A stretch of DNA of 64,000 nucleotides from JAUSNA01 sp964568885 (GTDB lineage: Bacteria > Patescibacteriota > Microgenomatia > Levybacterales > GWA1-39-11). Shown in pieces: positions 33,880-43,735 of this stretch. A model generated the notes under the pieces. The model saw only the letters and a list, made by a program, of their open reading frames with translations, searched no databases and had not been told where the DNA came from. Location: positions 5,263 through 69,262 of the forward strand of contig CAZMSF010000001.1 in assembly GCA_964568885.1 (NCBI GenBank). Reading direction: 5' to 3'. Numbering within the stretch: the first letter of the stretch is position 1; every line of letters begins with the position of its first letter. Both the position numbers and the translations under genes were made by a program.

Positions 33880-35407
33880 GTTTCTTTAAAAGATGTGAAA
33901 CCATAAGAATATTCAAGGTCGCGGTAAGTGTAATAACTAATAGTACGTAGTATTGAACCGGAGTAAGTATATTTTTGAATACATTATTGTATGTGAATGA
34001 TTTAGAACCGGTATTGAGAAGGTAGAAATAATTTCTGTCAAACATATACCTCTCTTGAACGCCGGAGAGTTTTTCAAGGGCCAAAACTTCTACTTGCGGA
34101 GGATTAGCATTGGTAGTAATAGCACCCAAAGTATTTACAGCTATTGAATATACTCCAACGAGGAAAAATGCGATGTAAAACCAAGCGTTTTTATTGAATT
34201 TTTTGAATGCGAATGCAACCAGAATGGACAGAATTGCGTATGATGGAATAAGGTACCTTGACCCAAAAGCCCAACCTCCCCATGGATCGCCCCACATTGA
34301 GTAAAGGACAACATTGGCGCAAATTATACTTATCAGAAGAACTAATTCTTTCTGCTTCTTCGACCATAAATAAATTGCTCCAAATATTCCAAAAAGGACA
34401 ATCGGCGCATAAAATATTACCCCCCTGTCAGGGCTAATTGAATGGATATATAACCCGTTAATGATATTTCGTGTTTTGAAAAAGGTCACCGCTTCTTTCT
34501 TAGTTATATTGTTCCCTTTTGAATCCAAGAGAAGGGATTTATCCTGCGTGGAACTTGTATCCTTTACAACCTGTACGGCTTTCGTCGGAAGAGTTCCTGA
34601 TAATTGAAACGGATTTCCGTAAGAAGAATTGTTGAACCATAAGAAGAACAACACAGGTAAAGCAAATGAAACAATCGAGAGTAAAGAAAGAAACCTGAAC
34701 TTCACCCGAACAACTGACTTTATTCTTTCAAGCCCAAACATTCTTATCACCGAATAAATAAAAACCGGGAAAAAGAAGAATAAATTTGGGTAATCTAATG
34801 GTATGGATGCTGCGAAGAGAAATGAAACAACGATTCCTGCAATCCAGCTACGAAATCTAAACAAGGCATAGAGCGCTAGAAGTATAAATAAAGTGGACAA
34901 ATGGTGCTGATACAGACTGACTCCATATGAAAATGCCGGAGTTCCAAATACGAATGCAAGTGCTGCAATGCAAGAAGCAATCTTTCCCGCACCAAGTCTT
35001 ACTGCAATTTTTCCGATGAAAAACGCATTCAAAATTGCAAATACTGAAATAGTAAAGAACGTCCCCACCTGAGAAAGACCAATCACTTTCCCTAAAACAT
35101 ATCCGGGTATCAAAGTGAATGATAATAATGGAGCAAATAACGAAACGTATTTACCCTTCAATACTCCTACATCGGGAGCTGCAAAATTACCAATGCTTTC
35201 GGTAAACTTAAAGGATTTATGCTCAACAATTGAGTACAGAAGTGCGTATCTTCCTCTCTCGGGAGACAATTCAAGCGGACCAGCTTCTTTCCAATTGTTT
35301 TTTTGCAAATCAATTTCAGTAGGATTTCCTAATACGCCACGGAATGTCATCACATAAATTAGTGAGATAAGTGTAAAAAATAAATAAGGCAAGATTTTTT
35401 TAAACAT
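33872..35407 (-). CDS. GT-C-like multi-pass membrane protein
   Basis: An integral membrane protein of about 510 aa and 11-12 helices (LPYLFFTLISLIYVMTF, IASCIAALAFVFGTPAFSYGVSLYQHH). SRYLIPSYAILSILVAFAF and the outer C-terminal loop resemble mannosyltransferase-like GT-C proteins. ATG 35407 starts 1 nt after the previous stop; a GTG at 35419 lies inside the preceding gene. Substrate unknown, but its operon makes a surface glycan role likely. Confidence 0.72.
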   Translation of the reverse strand: MFKKILPYLFFTLISLIYVMTFRGVLGNPTEIDLQKNNWKEAGPLELSPERGRYALLYSIVEHKSFKFTESIGNFAAPDVGVLKGKYVSLFAPLLSFTLIPGYVLGKVIGLSQVGTFFTISVFAILNAFFIGKIAVRLGAGKIASCIAALAFVFGTPAFSYGVSLYQHHLSTLFILLALYALFRFRSWIAGIVVSFLFAASIPLDYPNLFFFFPVFIYSVIRMFGLERIKSVVRVKFRFLSLLSIVSFALPVLFFLWFNNSSYGNPFQLSGTLPTKAVQVVKDTSSTQDKSLLLDSKGNNITKKEAVTFFKTRNIINGLYIHSISPDRGVIFYAPIVLFGIFGAIYLWSKKQKELVLLISIICANVVLYSMWGDPWGGWAFGSRYLIPSYAILSILVAFAFKKFNKNAWFYIAFFLVGVYSIAVNTLGAITTNANPPQVEVLALEKLSGVQERYMFDRNYFYLLNTGSKSFTYNNVFKNILTPVQYYVLLVITLTATLNILMVSHLLKKHD

Positions 35408-35408
35408 A

Positions 35409-36596
35409 CTAACTACCAATCAATGTTGAATAAAAGTCATTTATCTTCTCAGAAACGCTTTGCCAAGAATTCTTAAGCCCAAACTCTCTGTTTGTTTCCT
35501 CCATTTTCTTAATTTTGGGTGTGTTCTTGTTTTTAAGAATATAATTAAGTTTATCAGCAACGGACTTATAATTACGAGTCTCAACGCAATAACCGTTTAT
35601 GTCGTTCTTTATGAGAAGCGGAAGGGCAGTATTGTTAGCAACCACACAAGGCAAACCTTGACTTAATCCTTCATGGATGACGTTGCAATAACTTTCCCAT
35701 AGGGCCATATGAACCATAAGCTGTGCGTGCTTAACTACATAGTACTTATCAATCCCCTTCAAAACCCCAATAAAGAGTACTCGTTCTTGCAATTTTAATG
35801 AGGAAATTAATTCTCGCAAATTCTTTATATAATTACCCTCTTCTTGGATGGGTCCAGCGATAATATATTTGACATCGGAAGGAAGGAGTGCTAAAGCCTT
35901 TATTGTTGTTTCATAGTTTTTGATTTTATAAACACGACCCATCTGAAAGATGTATTTTCCGAAACTTTCAACTTTCTTCTTGATTTGACGGCTTGCAAGC
36001 CTATCAATATCCACATAAGCTTCGTCCTCAATACCATTGTCGATTACGCGTATTAAAGACGTTCTTACTCCCTTTTTAATCATTTCGTCCTTTTCCCATT
36101 CGGAAACCGCACGCACTCCATCAACAACCAAGTTAATAAGAATAGTCCCTAATGTGTAGTGATACGTTGACTTCACAATCTTTTCTATGAATGAGAAAAT
36201 CCTCCATTCCGGATTAAATCCACCATGAGGCGTAATAGCCAATTTATAATTCTTTTTTCCAAACATCTTCGCAACTAGTGTTCTTCCCAAAATATGAAGA
36301 TGCGGAAAAATATCGAAATTATGAAGAGTTACTATATCTGTAGTAGAATAATCAATTTCAGGAAAAAATCCATACCATTTAAATGGATAACGCTTTACTC
36401 TAATTCCATTCATCAGTTCTTCTCTTGGAAGCCAGTTCTTTTTTAAATAGGTATTGGTTGATGTATGCAGCGTGACGTCCCAACCCATTTCGACAAGTCG
36501 ACGATAGGTCTCCATCACATTCACCTCTATTCCTGCCGTTACAGGAAAGAAATATTTAACGATAATATCTACTTTTTTTTGTTTTCTTAGTTTCAT
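35409..36596 (-). CDS. Glycosyltransferase family 4 (GT-B)
   Basis: N-terminal acceptor half begins VDIIVKYFFPVTAGIEVNVMETYRRL; the C-terminal donor half has IFQMGRVYKIKNYETTIKAL, VKYIIAGP and the E-x7-E-like WESYCNVIHEGLSQGLPCVVAN. It is a cytoplasmic retaining glycosyltransferase building the lipid-linked repeat unit. It overlaps the deacetylase stop by 4 nt. Confidence 0.92.
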   Translation of the reverse strand: MKLRKQKKVDIIVKYFFPVTAGIEVNVMETYRRLVEMGWDVTLHTSTNTYLKKNWLPREELMNGIRVKRYPFKWYGFFPEIDYSTTDIVTLHNFDIFPHLHILGRTLVAKMFGKKNYKLAITPHGGFNPEWRIFSFIEKIVKSTYHYTLGTILINLVVDGVRAVSEWEKDEMIKKGVRTSLIRVIDNGIEDEAYVDIDRLASRQIKKKVESFGKYIFQMGRVYKIKNYETTIKALALLPSDVKYIIAGPIQEEGNYIKNLRELISSLKLQERVLFIGVLKGIDKYYVVKHAQLMVHMALWESYCNVIHEGLSQGLPCVVANNTALPLLIKNDINGYCVETRNYKSVADKLNYILKNKNTPKIKKMEETNREFGLKNSWQSVSEKINDFYSTLIGS

Positions 36597-37384
36597 ATGG
36601 CAAGCGAAGGCAAGTACTTTTTAATAGTCCTTCTAAATATAATCGCATAAAAACTTGTTAAGTTCTTGAATTCTGAGAATGCGTGTGTGCCATCAATTCC
36701 AATTCTCGGTATTGTAAGTTCTTTGGTTTTTTGAGAAATTAGGTTGTCATCCATACTGAAGGCCATTTTATAACCGGATTTTTTTACAACAGTAAGTATC
36801 TCCTTTGTATATCTTCCTTTCGGGTAAGCAAAATAATCAACTGAACATCCCAGCACTTTCTCCAAATCTTGTTTTGACCCCGTTACTTCATAAGCAATAT
36901 CTTCTCTACTGAGCTTATAAAAATCCGAGTGAGTTGCGCCGTGAGAACCAAAAAACCACCCATCTCTTTGTAAAATTCGAATATCTTTAATTGACAAAAG
37001 TTCTTTGTGGTTATCAAGCTCTTTTCTATTGACGTCTCTGGCGTTTGAAAGCAAGAAAACCGTAGGCTTAATGTTCTGCCTATTTAGAAACTCTCTCACA
37101 CTCATAATATCCTTATACCCATCATCGATCGTGAGAAGAACTAATGGTTTTTCTGCAAAAAAATTGGTTGATAGATACGACTCAAACTCGGGAGCAGATA
37201 CAAATGTGTGAGTCTTTTTAAGTGCTAGAATTTGTTTTTTGAAACTGGAAGTTGTAGTGCTAAACTTCCAATTATCATTAGAAAAGCCGTGGTAACACAA
37301 AACAAACGCATTAACTTTTCTCAAGGTTAATTTCGATAACAAACCAAGTATTATGTAAATTGTTTTTCGAAGTCTATTTTTCAT
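36593..37384 (-). CDS. Polysaccharide deacetylase (NodB-like)
   Basis: Motif 1 LLTIDDGYKD, motif 2 FGSHGATHSDF (metal histidines), and FAYPKGRYTKE define a NodB homology domain of the xylanase/chitin-deacetylase group. An N-terminal hydrophobic stretch (TIYIILGLLSKLTL) may anchor it. Within the glycan operon it probably removes N-acetyl groups from the polymer or its lipid-linked intermediate. It has 4-nt overlap with the GT4 gene and 2-nt spacing from the methyltransferase. Confidence 0.88.
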   Translation of the reverse strand: MKNRLRKTIYIILGLLSKLTLRKVNAFVLCYHGFSNDNWKFSTTTSSFKKQILALKKTHTFVSAPEFESYLSTNFFAEKPLVLLTIDDGYKDIMSVREFLNRQNIKPTVFLLSNARDVNRKELDNHKELLSIKDIRILQRDGWFFGSHGATHSDFYKLSREDIAYEVTGSKQDLEKVLGCSVDYFAYPKGRYTKEILTVVKKSGYKMAFSMDDNLISQKTKELTIPRIGIDGTHAFSEFKNLTSFYAIIFRRTIKKYLPSLAI

Positions 37385-37386
37385 AG

Positions 37387-38085
37387 TTATTTAATAGCTT
37401 TTACTGCAATTATGCACGGATAATTCGGGTCATTGAAGTCCAATTCCTTTTTCGAAAGTTCCTCAACTGCCATTCCAACCCAAAAACACTGTCCCGACAA
37501 AACATTTCCATATGACTTTACATCCAGAGTTCCCGATTTAAAGTATTTCGAAAAGATATATTTACATGATGTAACCGTGAATCTCCACATACTGTAATTA
37601 AGATCGAGAACTGGGCTTATTGACGAAACCGTAACCAGCAAAACTCCACCCGGTTTTAAAATACGATAGCACTCCCTAATTGCACTTTCATAATCATCTA
37701 TCATTCCGAGTGTTTGAGTAACTATAAGGCAGTCATACGAATTGCTATCAATCGACTTCAAGTTTCTCAAGTCATCATGAATATCGGCAAGTTTGTTTTT
37801 GGGATTATTGTCAAGAATGTCGCTTTTAGTCACTTTTAACTTTCCAAATTTCAACGTGTAACTATTATCAACAATCTCAAGGCATTTCCCTTTAATATAT
37901 TTCGAGTTTTCGCTTAAAAATTTCTCTATATAATACCTATCAATCGGAGTTCCCCTATCATACCCAAACTTTCGGCTCAGAGGCTTTGTCGTTCTTGTCC
38001 CCAAAAAATACCGAGAATTAGGAAAAATAAATTTCATAATTCTTGCTCTTATTGGACGAATGATATGTATTACTTGTTGATTCAT
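37387..38085 (-). CDS. Class I SAM-dependent methyltransferase
   Basis: The domain has KGKCLEIVDNSYTLKFG (motif I is degenerate, E-I-V-D-N instead of D-x-G-x-G), YDCLIVTQTLGMIDDYESAIRECYRILKPGGVLLVTVSS and a mixed C-terminal half. This is a methyltransferase-11/23-like fold acting on glycan or lipid-linked sugar. ATG 38085 starts 1 nt after the GT2 stop; the TTG further upstream is less likely. The weak motif I leaves catalytic activity unproven. Confidence 0.75.
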   Translation of the reverse strand: MNQQVIHIIRPIRARIMKFIFPNSRYFLGTRTTKPLSRKFGYDRGTPIDRYYIEKFLSENSKYIKGKCLEIVDNSYTLKFGKLKVTKSDILDNNPKNKLADIHDDLRNLKSIDSNSYDCLIVTQTLGMIDDYESAIRECYRILKPGGVLLVTVSSISPVLDLNYSMWRFTVTSCKYIFSKYFKSGTLDVKSYGNVLSGQCFWVGMAVEELSKKELDFNDPNYPCIIAVKAIK

Positions 38086-38086
38086 A

Positions 38087-38986
38087 CTAAATTCTGGCAA
38101 TTGTTTTGGAGCTTGATACTCTCTCCCAATTTTCTTTTTCCCTTACAAAGAATGATTGCGCCTTTATAATTAACAAGACAGAAAAGTACATAATTGTAGA
38201 TATTGGGTCCGAAATTAAATTTTTTAAAATTGATTTAATAAGCACCCCTTTTCCCAACTTGTAACCCTCCGAGACCAGGTGCTTCCCAAATTCTTTCTTT
38301 AATAGTTCTTTTGAATTGTAAAAGCGTATACTTTGCTTCTTGTGATCCATGAAGTTGGTAGGAAGTCGAAATATCACACTCGTACTTTTTTGGAAATGAT
38401 ATTTAAACCCGTTCACCTTACAGTTGTAATAAGAAAAGGCATCTTCACCAATACTTGTTGAAAATCGAAACGAGGAATAAAAACGTTTTGAAAACGCCCT
38501 GGCTACACCTCTGCATGTGTAGACATTGTCGCCATCGCGATAATTCTCGTACGCAACGTTCTTTATTTTTGTGCTAACGAATAATACTTTTTCAAAGAAT
38601 GTTGACGGCTCTGCCTCGGATACCGAAGGAGAAACCAAATCAACCGAATTTTTTTGAATTGGCTGTATCATTTTGAAAAGAAAATTTTTATCCAGAATTC
38701 TCACGTCGGCGTTGATAAGGATTAATACATCGGAAGTTGCGTGTTCAAGAATAAGGTTTTGAGTAAACGCAAGTCCGCATCTTTTTTCATTTTTCCTTAA
38801 ATTAACTCCTTTTTTGAATTCTTTAACTATTTTTTCCGTACTGTCTGTACTTCCGTCTGAAACAACTAATATCTCCCTAAGCAAGAACTTATCCTTTTTT
38901 TGCTTGAGCAAATCATTAAGAAGAAATCGTATATTGTCTTCTTCGTTAAATGCCGGTATTCCAATTATCAATGTAAGTTTTTTCAT
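38087..38986 (-). CDS. Glycosyltransferase family 2 (GT-A)
   Basis: N-terminal GT-A domain: LIIGIPAFNEEDNIRFLLNDLL, LVVSDGSTDSTEKIV, then VLILINADVRIL as the DxD-type metal motif. A C-terminal hydrophobic segment (TIMYFSVLLIIKAQSFFV) may contact the membrane. It probably adds a sugar to a lipid-linked intermediate at the cytoplasmic face. Starts 4 nt after the flippase fusion gene. Confidence 0.9.
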   Translation of the reverse strand: MKKLTLIIGIPAFNEEDNIRFLLNDLLKQKKDKFLLREILVVSDGSTDSTEKIVKEFKKGVNLRKNEKRCGLAFTQNLILEHATSDVLILINADVRILDKNFLFKMIQPIQKNSVDLVSPSVSEAEPSTFFEKVLFVSTKIKNVAYENYRDGDNVYTCRGVARAFSKRFYSSFRFSTSIGEDAFSYYNCKVNGFKYHFQKSTSVIFRLPTNFMDHKKQSIRFYNSKELLKKEFGKHLVSEGYKLGKGVLIKSILKNLISDPISTIMYFSVLLIIKAQSFFVREKENWERVSSSKTIARI

Positions 38987-38990
38987 AAAT

Positions 38991-41477
38991 TTAAAAAAGT
39001 GAGGTAACGCGGCTCATCAGATATCCAACGCGTTCAATTGAGAACATCCTTTGTCTGTTGGCAGTTTCATAATTTAAAACGTTAAGAAATGCTCCGGATG
39101 TCTCGTCCCAGCTGAAATTTTTTGCCCAGACGTAGGCACTTTTCGAATATGAAGCCCTCAATTTCTCGTTTCTCATAAGCTTTGTGATAGCATTTGCAAA
39201 GCCTTTAGTGTCTTTGACAGGCACAAGAAGACCTGTTTTTCCATGAATTATTGAGTCTTTCAGTCCATTCGTTTTTGATGCTACAACAGGTGTTTTACAG
39301 GCATTTGCCTCAAGGACTGTTATTCCCCACCCTTCAACGTCTGAAGGCTGCACGGCAACCCAGCTTTCCGAGAGGTGTTTTATTTTTTCTTTTTCGCTTA
39401 CTTTTCCTAAAAAGCTAACATTATTAGTTAGCTCTGATTTGATAACGATGTCCTGCAAATCTCTTATAATTTCGCCTTCTCCAACAATAAGAAATCTTGC
39501 TTTTTTCACTTTTTCCAAAACGAGAGAGAACGCACGTATCGCAACATCAACATTTTTGTATGCCTTTAACCGTCCTAAATAAATTAGTTGTGGAACTGAA
39601 GACTTTTTAACTCTTCCGGTAACAATCTCAATGCCCGGATTAACAATTTGAATATTTTCTTCCTTTGCAATTCCTGCTTTAATAATTTCCTTTTTTGAAG
39701 ACTCAGAAACCGTTATGACGGTTTTATTGCGGTATACAAGTGGCATCAATTTTCCTTCGATGAATTTTCCTACATAAGATAATGGAAATCTCATATTTGT
39801 GACAAAAACCTCCTGGTGAACGTGATGAATAAGAAGAACAACAGGTTTTGTTGAGAAAAGCGGGCTAAAAAAGGGAATACCATTCTCAGAATCAACAATT
39901 ACATCAAAGTTCCGTCTGAACCGAAGGATATAATACAGCGCAGCCCAAGGATATACTGTGTAAAATCCTCCGCGCCTTACTATGTTAACCCCGTCAATTA
40001 TCTCGTTTCTGTTGTTTTGTCGGTCGTTTCCACAAAATATAGTCACAGAATTTCCTTCAGTTACCCATCTTTTAGCCAGTTCCTGGACATAGACTTCTGC
40101 TCCCCCCGCCCATATATGTTTTGTGTCACGCCAATTAAGAATAAGTATGTTGAGTCCTGCGGTAGCTTTTTTTCGCTCAAACGGCATAAAAGCCTCAAAA
40201 AGATCGCGCATATTCAGAGAAATTGTTGTATAGAACGACTCAAGAAAATGAAGGAGTCCGATAACCCCAAAACTTATAAGTCCCATAACAACCATTACAT
40301 TTGAGATATGGCTCAAGGAGTCATGAAATACTAAAATCCCGCCAATTTCACAAAGCGCAAGTATAAAACTCGCAACAGGCAGAACGTGTTTACCCTTTAT
40401 TTGGTCAAATGACACAATATTCGTCGCAACTGTAAATGCAACCATAGCGAAAGAATAAAAAGGTAAGAGCTCAACGATAGCAGACGCTTTTTTGCCAAAA
40501 AGAAATGGCATCGTAAAGTGTCCAAAAGCACCTACCGCTAAAAAGGTAAGAAAACTCGATACAAAAGAGGCTAATAGCAATTGGTAGAAAACCTTATGAG
40601 AATTTTTTCCGGAACCTTCTTTGTGGCTTACAATCGGCAGGATAAATTGTGCAAATAGTGACCCCGCAAAAAACACCATTTTGCCTGAAAGTGACAAAAG
40701 TGCATACTGCCCCGCAGCATCCGGAGAGAGAAAATGCTTTGCAAGAATCACGTCCAATGACAAGTACATAACGGTTGAAATACGGGTCATTGCACTGGAA
40801 AGGTAGAATTTGAAAGGAAAGGCAAGAGCCTTCTTCCGGATCCGCATTTTAGGCCGTTTTACCCGGAGCGCAGCAATAACTATTAAAATGAAAGATAAAG
40901 CCGAGGAAAAAACTATTGAAAGATATGCATAGTCATCGTATCCACCCTTTACCATCAAGAACGCAATGGCAAATTTAGCAATAGACTCAAAAAGGGTAAC
41001 AAGAGCCAAATATCCGAATTTGAGATTGCCGGTTAAATAACCACCGTCAACAGACGAAAGCAATGTTGTAGCCCAAATCGGTGTAATAAGAAGCACCGGC
41101 CAGACGCTACTAATATGGAAAAAGTGGGATATACCGACACTGGCAAGAATCCAGAGAAATGAAACAATAATTGATACTACAATTGCTTTTTTTCGAAGGT
41201 ACTGCCAAAAAGCAGTTGCAGGCTTATTGTATTTGCCAAAGTGATACGCGCTCTTATAGACTACTGCTTTCCCCAACGCTCCAACGGGAATATCGGTAAT
41301 CGAGAGAATTCCACCGATAAGGCTTATGAGTGCAAAATCCTCAAGACTTACTGATCTTCCTAAAAATGCGTTGTAGAGGAGATTAAAGACGTTGGATAAT
41401 GCAGTTGCAAGCAGAATAAGACCTGCCCTTTTCTTCAAAGCATTATCCGTTCCATTAATTTTTCTAAATAAATTCAT
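38991..41477 (-). CDS. Fusion of polysaccharide flippase (Wzx/MurJ-like) and GT4 glycosyltransferase
   Basis: Residues 1 to about 440 have 12 or so helices in the oligosaccharide flippase (MOP) style: LILLATALSNVFNLLYNAFLG, GQYALLSLSGKMVFFAGSLFAQF. Residues about 445-820 are a complete GT-B glycosyltransferase: LNILILNWRDTKHIWAGGAEVYVQELA, LIYLGRLKAYKNVDVAI, and EGWGITVLEANACKTPVVAS. Joining a lipid-linked-glycan exporter to a transferase in one chain is unusual and suggests that sugar addition is tied to flipping. 14 nt separate it from the double-GT2 gene. Confidence 0.88.
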   Translation of the reverse strand: MNLFRKINGTDNALKKRAGLILLATALSNVFNLLYNAFLGRSVSLEDFALISLIGGILSITDIPVGALGKAVVYKSAYHFGKYNKPATAFWQYLRKKAIVVSIIVSFLWILASVGISHFFHISSVWPVLLITPIWATTLLSSVDGGYLTGNLKFGYLALVTLFESIAKFAIAFLMVKGGYDDYAYLSIVFSSALSFILIVIAALRVKRPKMRIRKKALAFPFKFYLSSAMTRISTVMYLSLDVILAKHFLSPDAAGQYALLSLSGKMVFFAGSLFAQFILPIVSHKEGSGKNSHKVFYQLLLASFVSSFLTFLAVGAFGHFTMPFLFGKKASAIVELLPFYSFAMVAFTVATNIVSFDQIKGKHVLPVASFILALCEIGGILVFHDSLSHISNVMVVMGLISFGVIGLLHFLESFYTTISLNMRDLFEAFMPFERKKATAGLNILILNWRDTKHIWAGGAEVYVQELAKRWVTEGNSVTIFCGNDRQNNRNEIIDGVNIVRRGGFYTVYPWAALYYILRFRRNFDVIVDSENGIPFFSPLFSTKPVVLLIHHVHQEVFVTNMRFPLSYVGKFIEGKLMPLVYRNKTVITVSESSKKEIIKAGIAKEENIQIVNPGIEIVTGRVKKSSVPQLIYLGRLKAYKNVDVAIRAFSLVLEKVKKARFLIVGEGEIIRDLQDIVIKSELTNNVSFLGKVSEKEKIKHLSESWVAVQPSDVEGWGITVLEANACKTPVVASKTNGLKDSIIHGKTGLLVPVKDTKGFANAITKLMRNEKLRASYSKSAYVWAKNFSWDETSGAFLNVLNYETANRQRMFSIERVGYLMSRVTSLF

Positions 41478-41491
41478 ATTTTGTGCCTAGA

Positions 41492-43735
41492 TTAGGCGAA
41501 TAATGACATCCCTAGTCTTACGGGAATAGATATAATTCTTGGCAAACCGAACACTGCCCGTTGCTCTTTTTGTTTTTTTATATGGAGTCCATGTGTTGTT
41601 TTTTCCCAATAATGAGGCTTGAGAATGAGCTGGTACAAAGCATAGAATCCTGCAAATGAAATCATGAGCCAATAGAACGGTACAAAGAATATGTATTTAA
41701 TAAGCGAATATTGTTCGCGTTTCATAAGCCCAATCATGTAGTAATAAAGGTAAAGAAAATTCCCAAACACCAATGAGAATCCGGCCATATAGAAAACGAC
41801 AGCAGGATACAGCCTCTCAATTGCTGGCCCGACGTACGCGTAAAGCGCAAAATATGAAAAAGTCGCAAGCCACAAGAAAGGATTTATGAGGATAAATGCG
41901 ATTTTCCCTCCCAAAATCAGGTTGAACAGGAATGCGTGGTGCCTGTTGGTCTTGACGAATTGATATGGATTTCTCGTGTGAACCAAATACGTTTGCATGT
42001 ACCCCTTTATCCACCGGGAGCGTTGTCTAACCCAATTTCCCCACTTTGAATTTGCCTCCTCAAGCGTGGTCGAGTCGATAATTGCAGTCCTGAATCCTTC
42101 TTTAAATAGCCTTACGCCAAGATCTGCATCCTCTGTTACATTAAAAGGATCCCATCCGCGAAGAGAAATCAAATCGGCAGTTCTGAAATGGTTTGAGGTT
42201 CCACCGAGGGGAATTGACGTATTAATGGATTGGTAGCCTGTAAGCGTTACGTCAAACCACAAAGAGTATTCCGCCGTAAAAAAGCGGGTCAAAAGATTTT
42301 GGTGAGGATTATGGTAATTAAGCTTTGCTTGCAAGCACTTGACCTTGCTACCTGCCTTTTTGAAGGCAAGATATGCTTTTTTAAGCTGCAGTGGGTCCGG
42401 TATGTCCTCAGCGTCATAAATAACCAAATATTCACCTTCCGCATACGACAGACCGTAATTACACGCTTTCGGCTTGGTTTTGGGCTGTGAATTCGGCACT
42501 ACAATTGTGCGCACGAATGACGGTAAATCGAGTGCGGACGCGACTTCTTGCGAATCTTTATCGTCCTCCTCAAGCAAAAGTAAAACATCAAGCTTGCTCT
42601 TTGGCCATGAGATATCCTCTATTGCTTTTACGAATTGAGGAATTATGTGCCCCTCTTTGTACAACGGGCACAAAATCGTATACATCGGAAGATTGTCTTC
42701 ATCCAGCTTTTCTATCGCTTCATCGCTGACAGCTATCTCCTGAGGATTATTAAGACTTTTTAGAATCAAAAACGCATTGAAGATAACATCTAAAAAGTAG
42801 ACAGTCGATAGAAAGGCAATAAGAAGCCCTAACGTTGCCATGAAATTTACAATAAGCCCAACAGCAACAGTAGCAATGAGAAACCCAATGAATAACTTTT
42901 GCCTCAAAAGGAATGTCCTTATTGCGCTTTTTCCATGAGGGAGCGTTGTGTGAGTGTAAAATTGTCGTCTTTTAAATCCGATTCCTGCACCAACCATCCC
43001 TCTTTTTGCATTAGCGGGAAGTGCGACCGGATGGATTTTCTTAAATTTGAACTTCAATGCATTAAGACCGATTTCGAATGATGTTTTTATTGATTCTACC
43101 TTTGAACTTCCTTTCTTTCTTTTTGCAAAAGCAATATCATAGGAGCTTGTTTGAAATCCTGCTTCACGGGTGCGGTGAAGAAACTCCAAGTCAAAAGTCC
43201 ACTGAGAAGAAGGGGAGAACCGTACGACGTCAATTACCCTTTTTCTGAAAACTTTCAATCCGGACTGCACATCCTCCGAAATACCAAAAAGCATTTTTCC
43301 GAACACTTTTCTAAAAGTCGTGCTCATAAAACGCCTGGAAAACGTGTCTTTGTATTTTTTTCTGTTGGCAACAACTATATCGGCATTTCCAAGTTTTTCT
43401 GCCATCGGAAGGAGCGCTTCGGGTGGATACTGCAAATCTGCGTCAATGATGGCAATGTTGTCGAATTCAGCTTTCAAAAATCCTTCAAGAAGAGAATACG
43501 CCTTGCCCTTTTTTCCTATCTTCGTAAAAAACTTTACAGGGTATGCTTCGCAAAGCGCTTTGATACGAAGCGGCGTGCGGTCGGTGGATTTATCGTCAAT
43601 GAAAATTATTTCGTATTTATAGCCGGCCGGGAAAAGCGTACTATTGATACGAACAACAAGCTCTTCAACATTATCAACCTCATTATATGTTGGAACTATA
43701 ACTGACAATTCCTTTTTGAATACCTTTTTGTCCAT
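41492..43735 (-). CDS. Tandem GT2 protein: DPM1-like domain fused to membrane cellulose-synthase-like GT2
   Basis: Residues 1-240 are a dolichol-phosphate-mannose-synthase-like GT2 (LSVIVPTYNEVDNVEELV, IIFIDDKSTD, IAIIDADLQYPPEAL). Two helices (about 275-330) lead to a second GT2, 350-600, with DAED (VIYDAEDIPDP), TEDADLG and Q-R-S-R-W (RQRSRWIKGYMQT), followed by four or so helices. The second half looks processive, like cellulose or hyaluronan synthases; the first could make the lipid-phosphate sugar donor. It shares TAATG with the upstream HTH gene's stop. Confidence 0.9.
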   Translation of the reverse strand: MDKKVFKKELSVIVPTYNEVDNVEELVVRINSTLFPAGYKYEIIFIDDKSTDRTPLRIKALCEAYPVKFFTKIGKKGKAYSLLEGFLKAEFDNIAIIDADLQYPPEALLPMAEKLGNADIVVANRKKYKDTFSRRFMSTTFRKVFGKMLFGISEDVQSGLKVFRKRVIDVVRFSPSSQWTFDLEFLHRTREAGFQTSSYDIAFAKRKKGSSKVESIKTSFEIGLNALKFKFKKIHPVALPANAKRGMVGAGIGFKRRQFYTHTTLPHGKSAIRTFLLRQKLFIGFLIATVAVGLIVNFMATLGLLIAFLSTVYFLDVIFNAFLILKSLNNPQEIAVSDEAIEKLDEDNLPMYTILCPLYKEGHIIPQFVKAIEDISWPKSKLDVLLLLEEDDKDSQEVASALDLPSFVRTIVVPNSQPKTKPKACNYGLSYAEGEYLVIYDAEDIPDPLQLKKAYLAFKKAGSKVKCLQAKLNYHNPHQNLLTRFFTAEYSLWFDVTLTGYQSINTSIPLGGTSNHFRTADLISLRGWDPFNVTEDADLGVRLFKEGFRTAIIDSTTLEEANSKWGNWVRQRSRWIKGYMQTYLVHTRNPYQFVKTNRHHAFLFNLILGGKIAFILINPFLWLATFSYFALYAYVGPAIERLYPAVVFYMAGFSLVFGNFLYLYYYMIGLMKREQYSLIKYIFFVPFYWLMISFAGFYALYQLILKPHYWEKTTHGLHIKKQKEQRAVFGLPRIISIPVRLGMSLFA

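Noticed and set aside
42321..42345. AAGCTTTGCTTGCAAGC inside the tandem GT2 gene as a member of the hairpin family
   Set aside because: It lies in the middle of a coding region with no gene-end copy beside it; chance match is likely.
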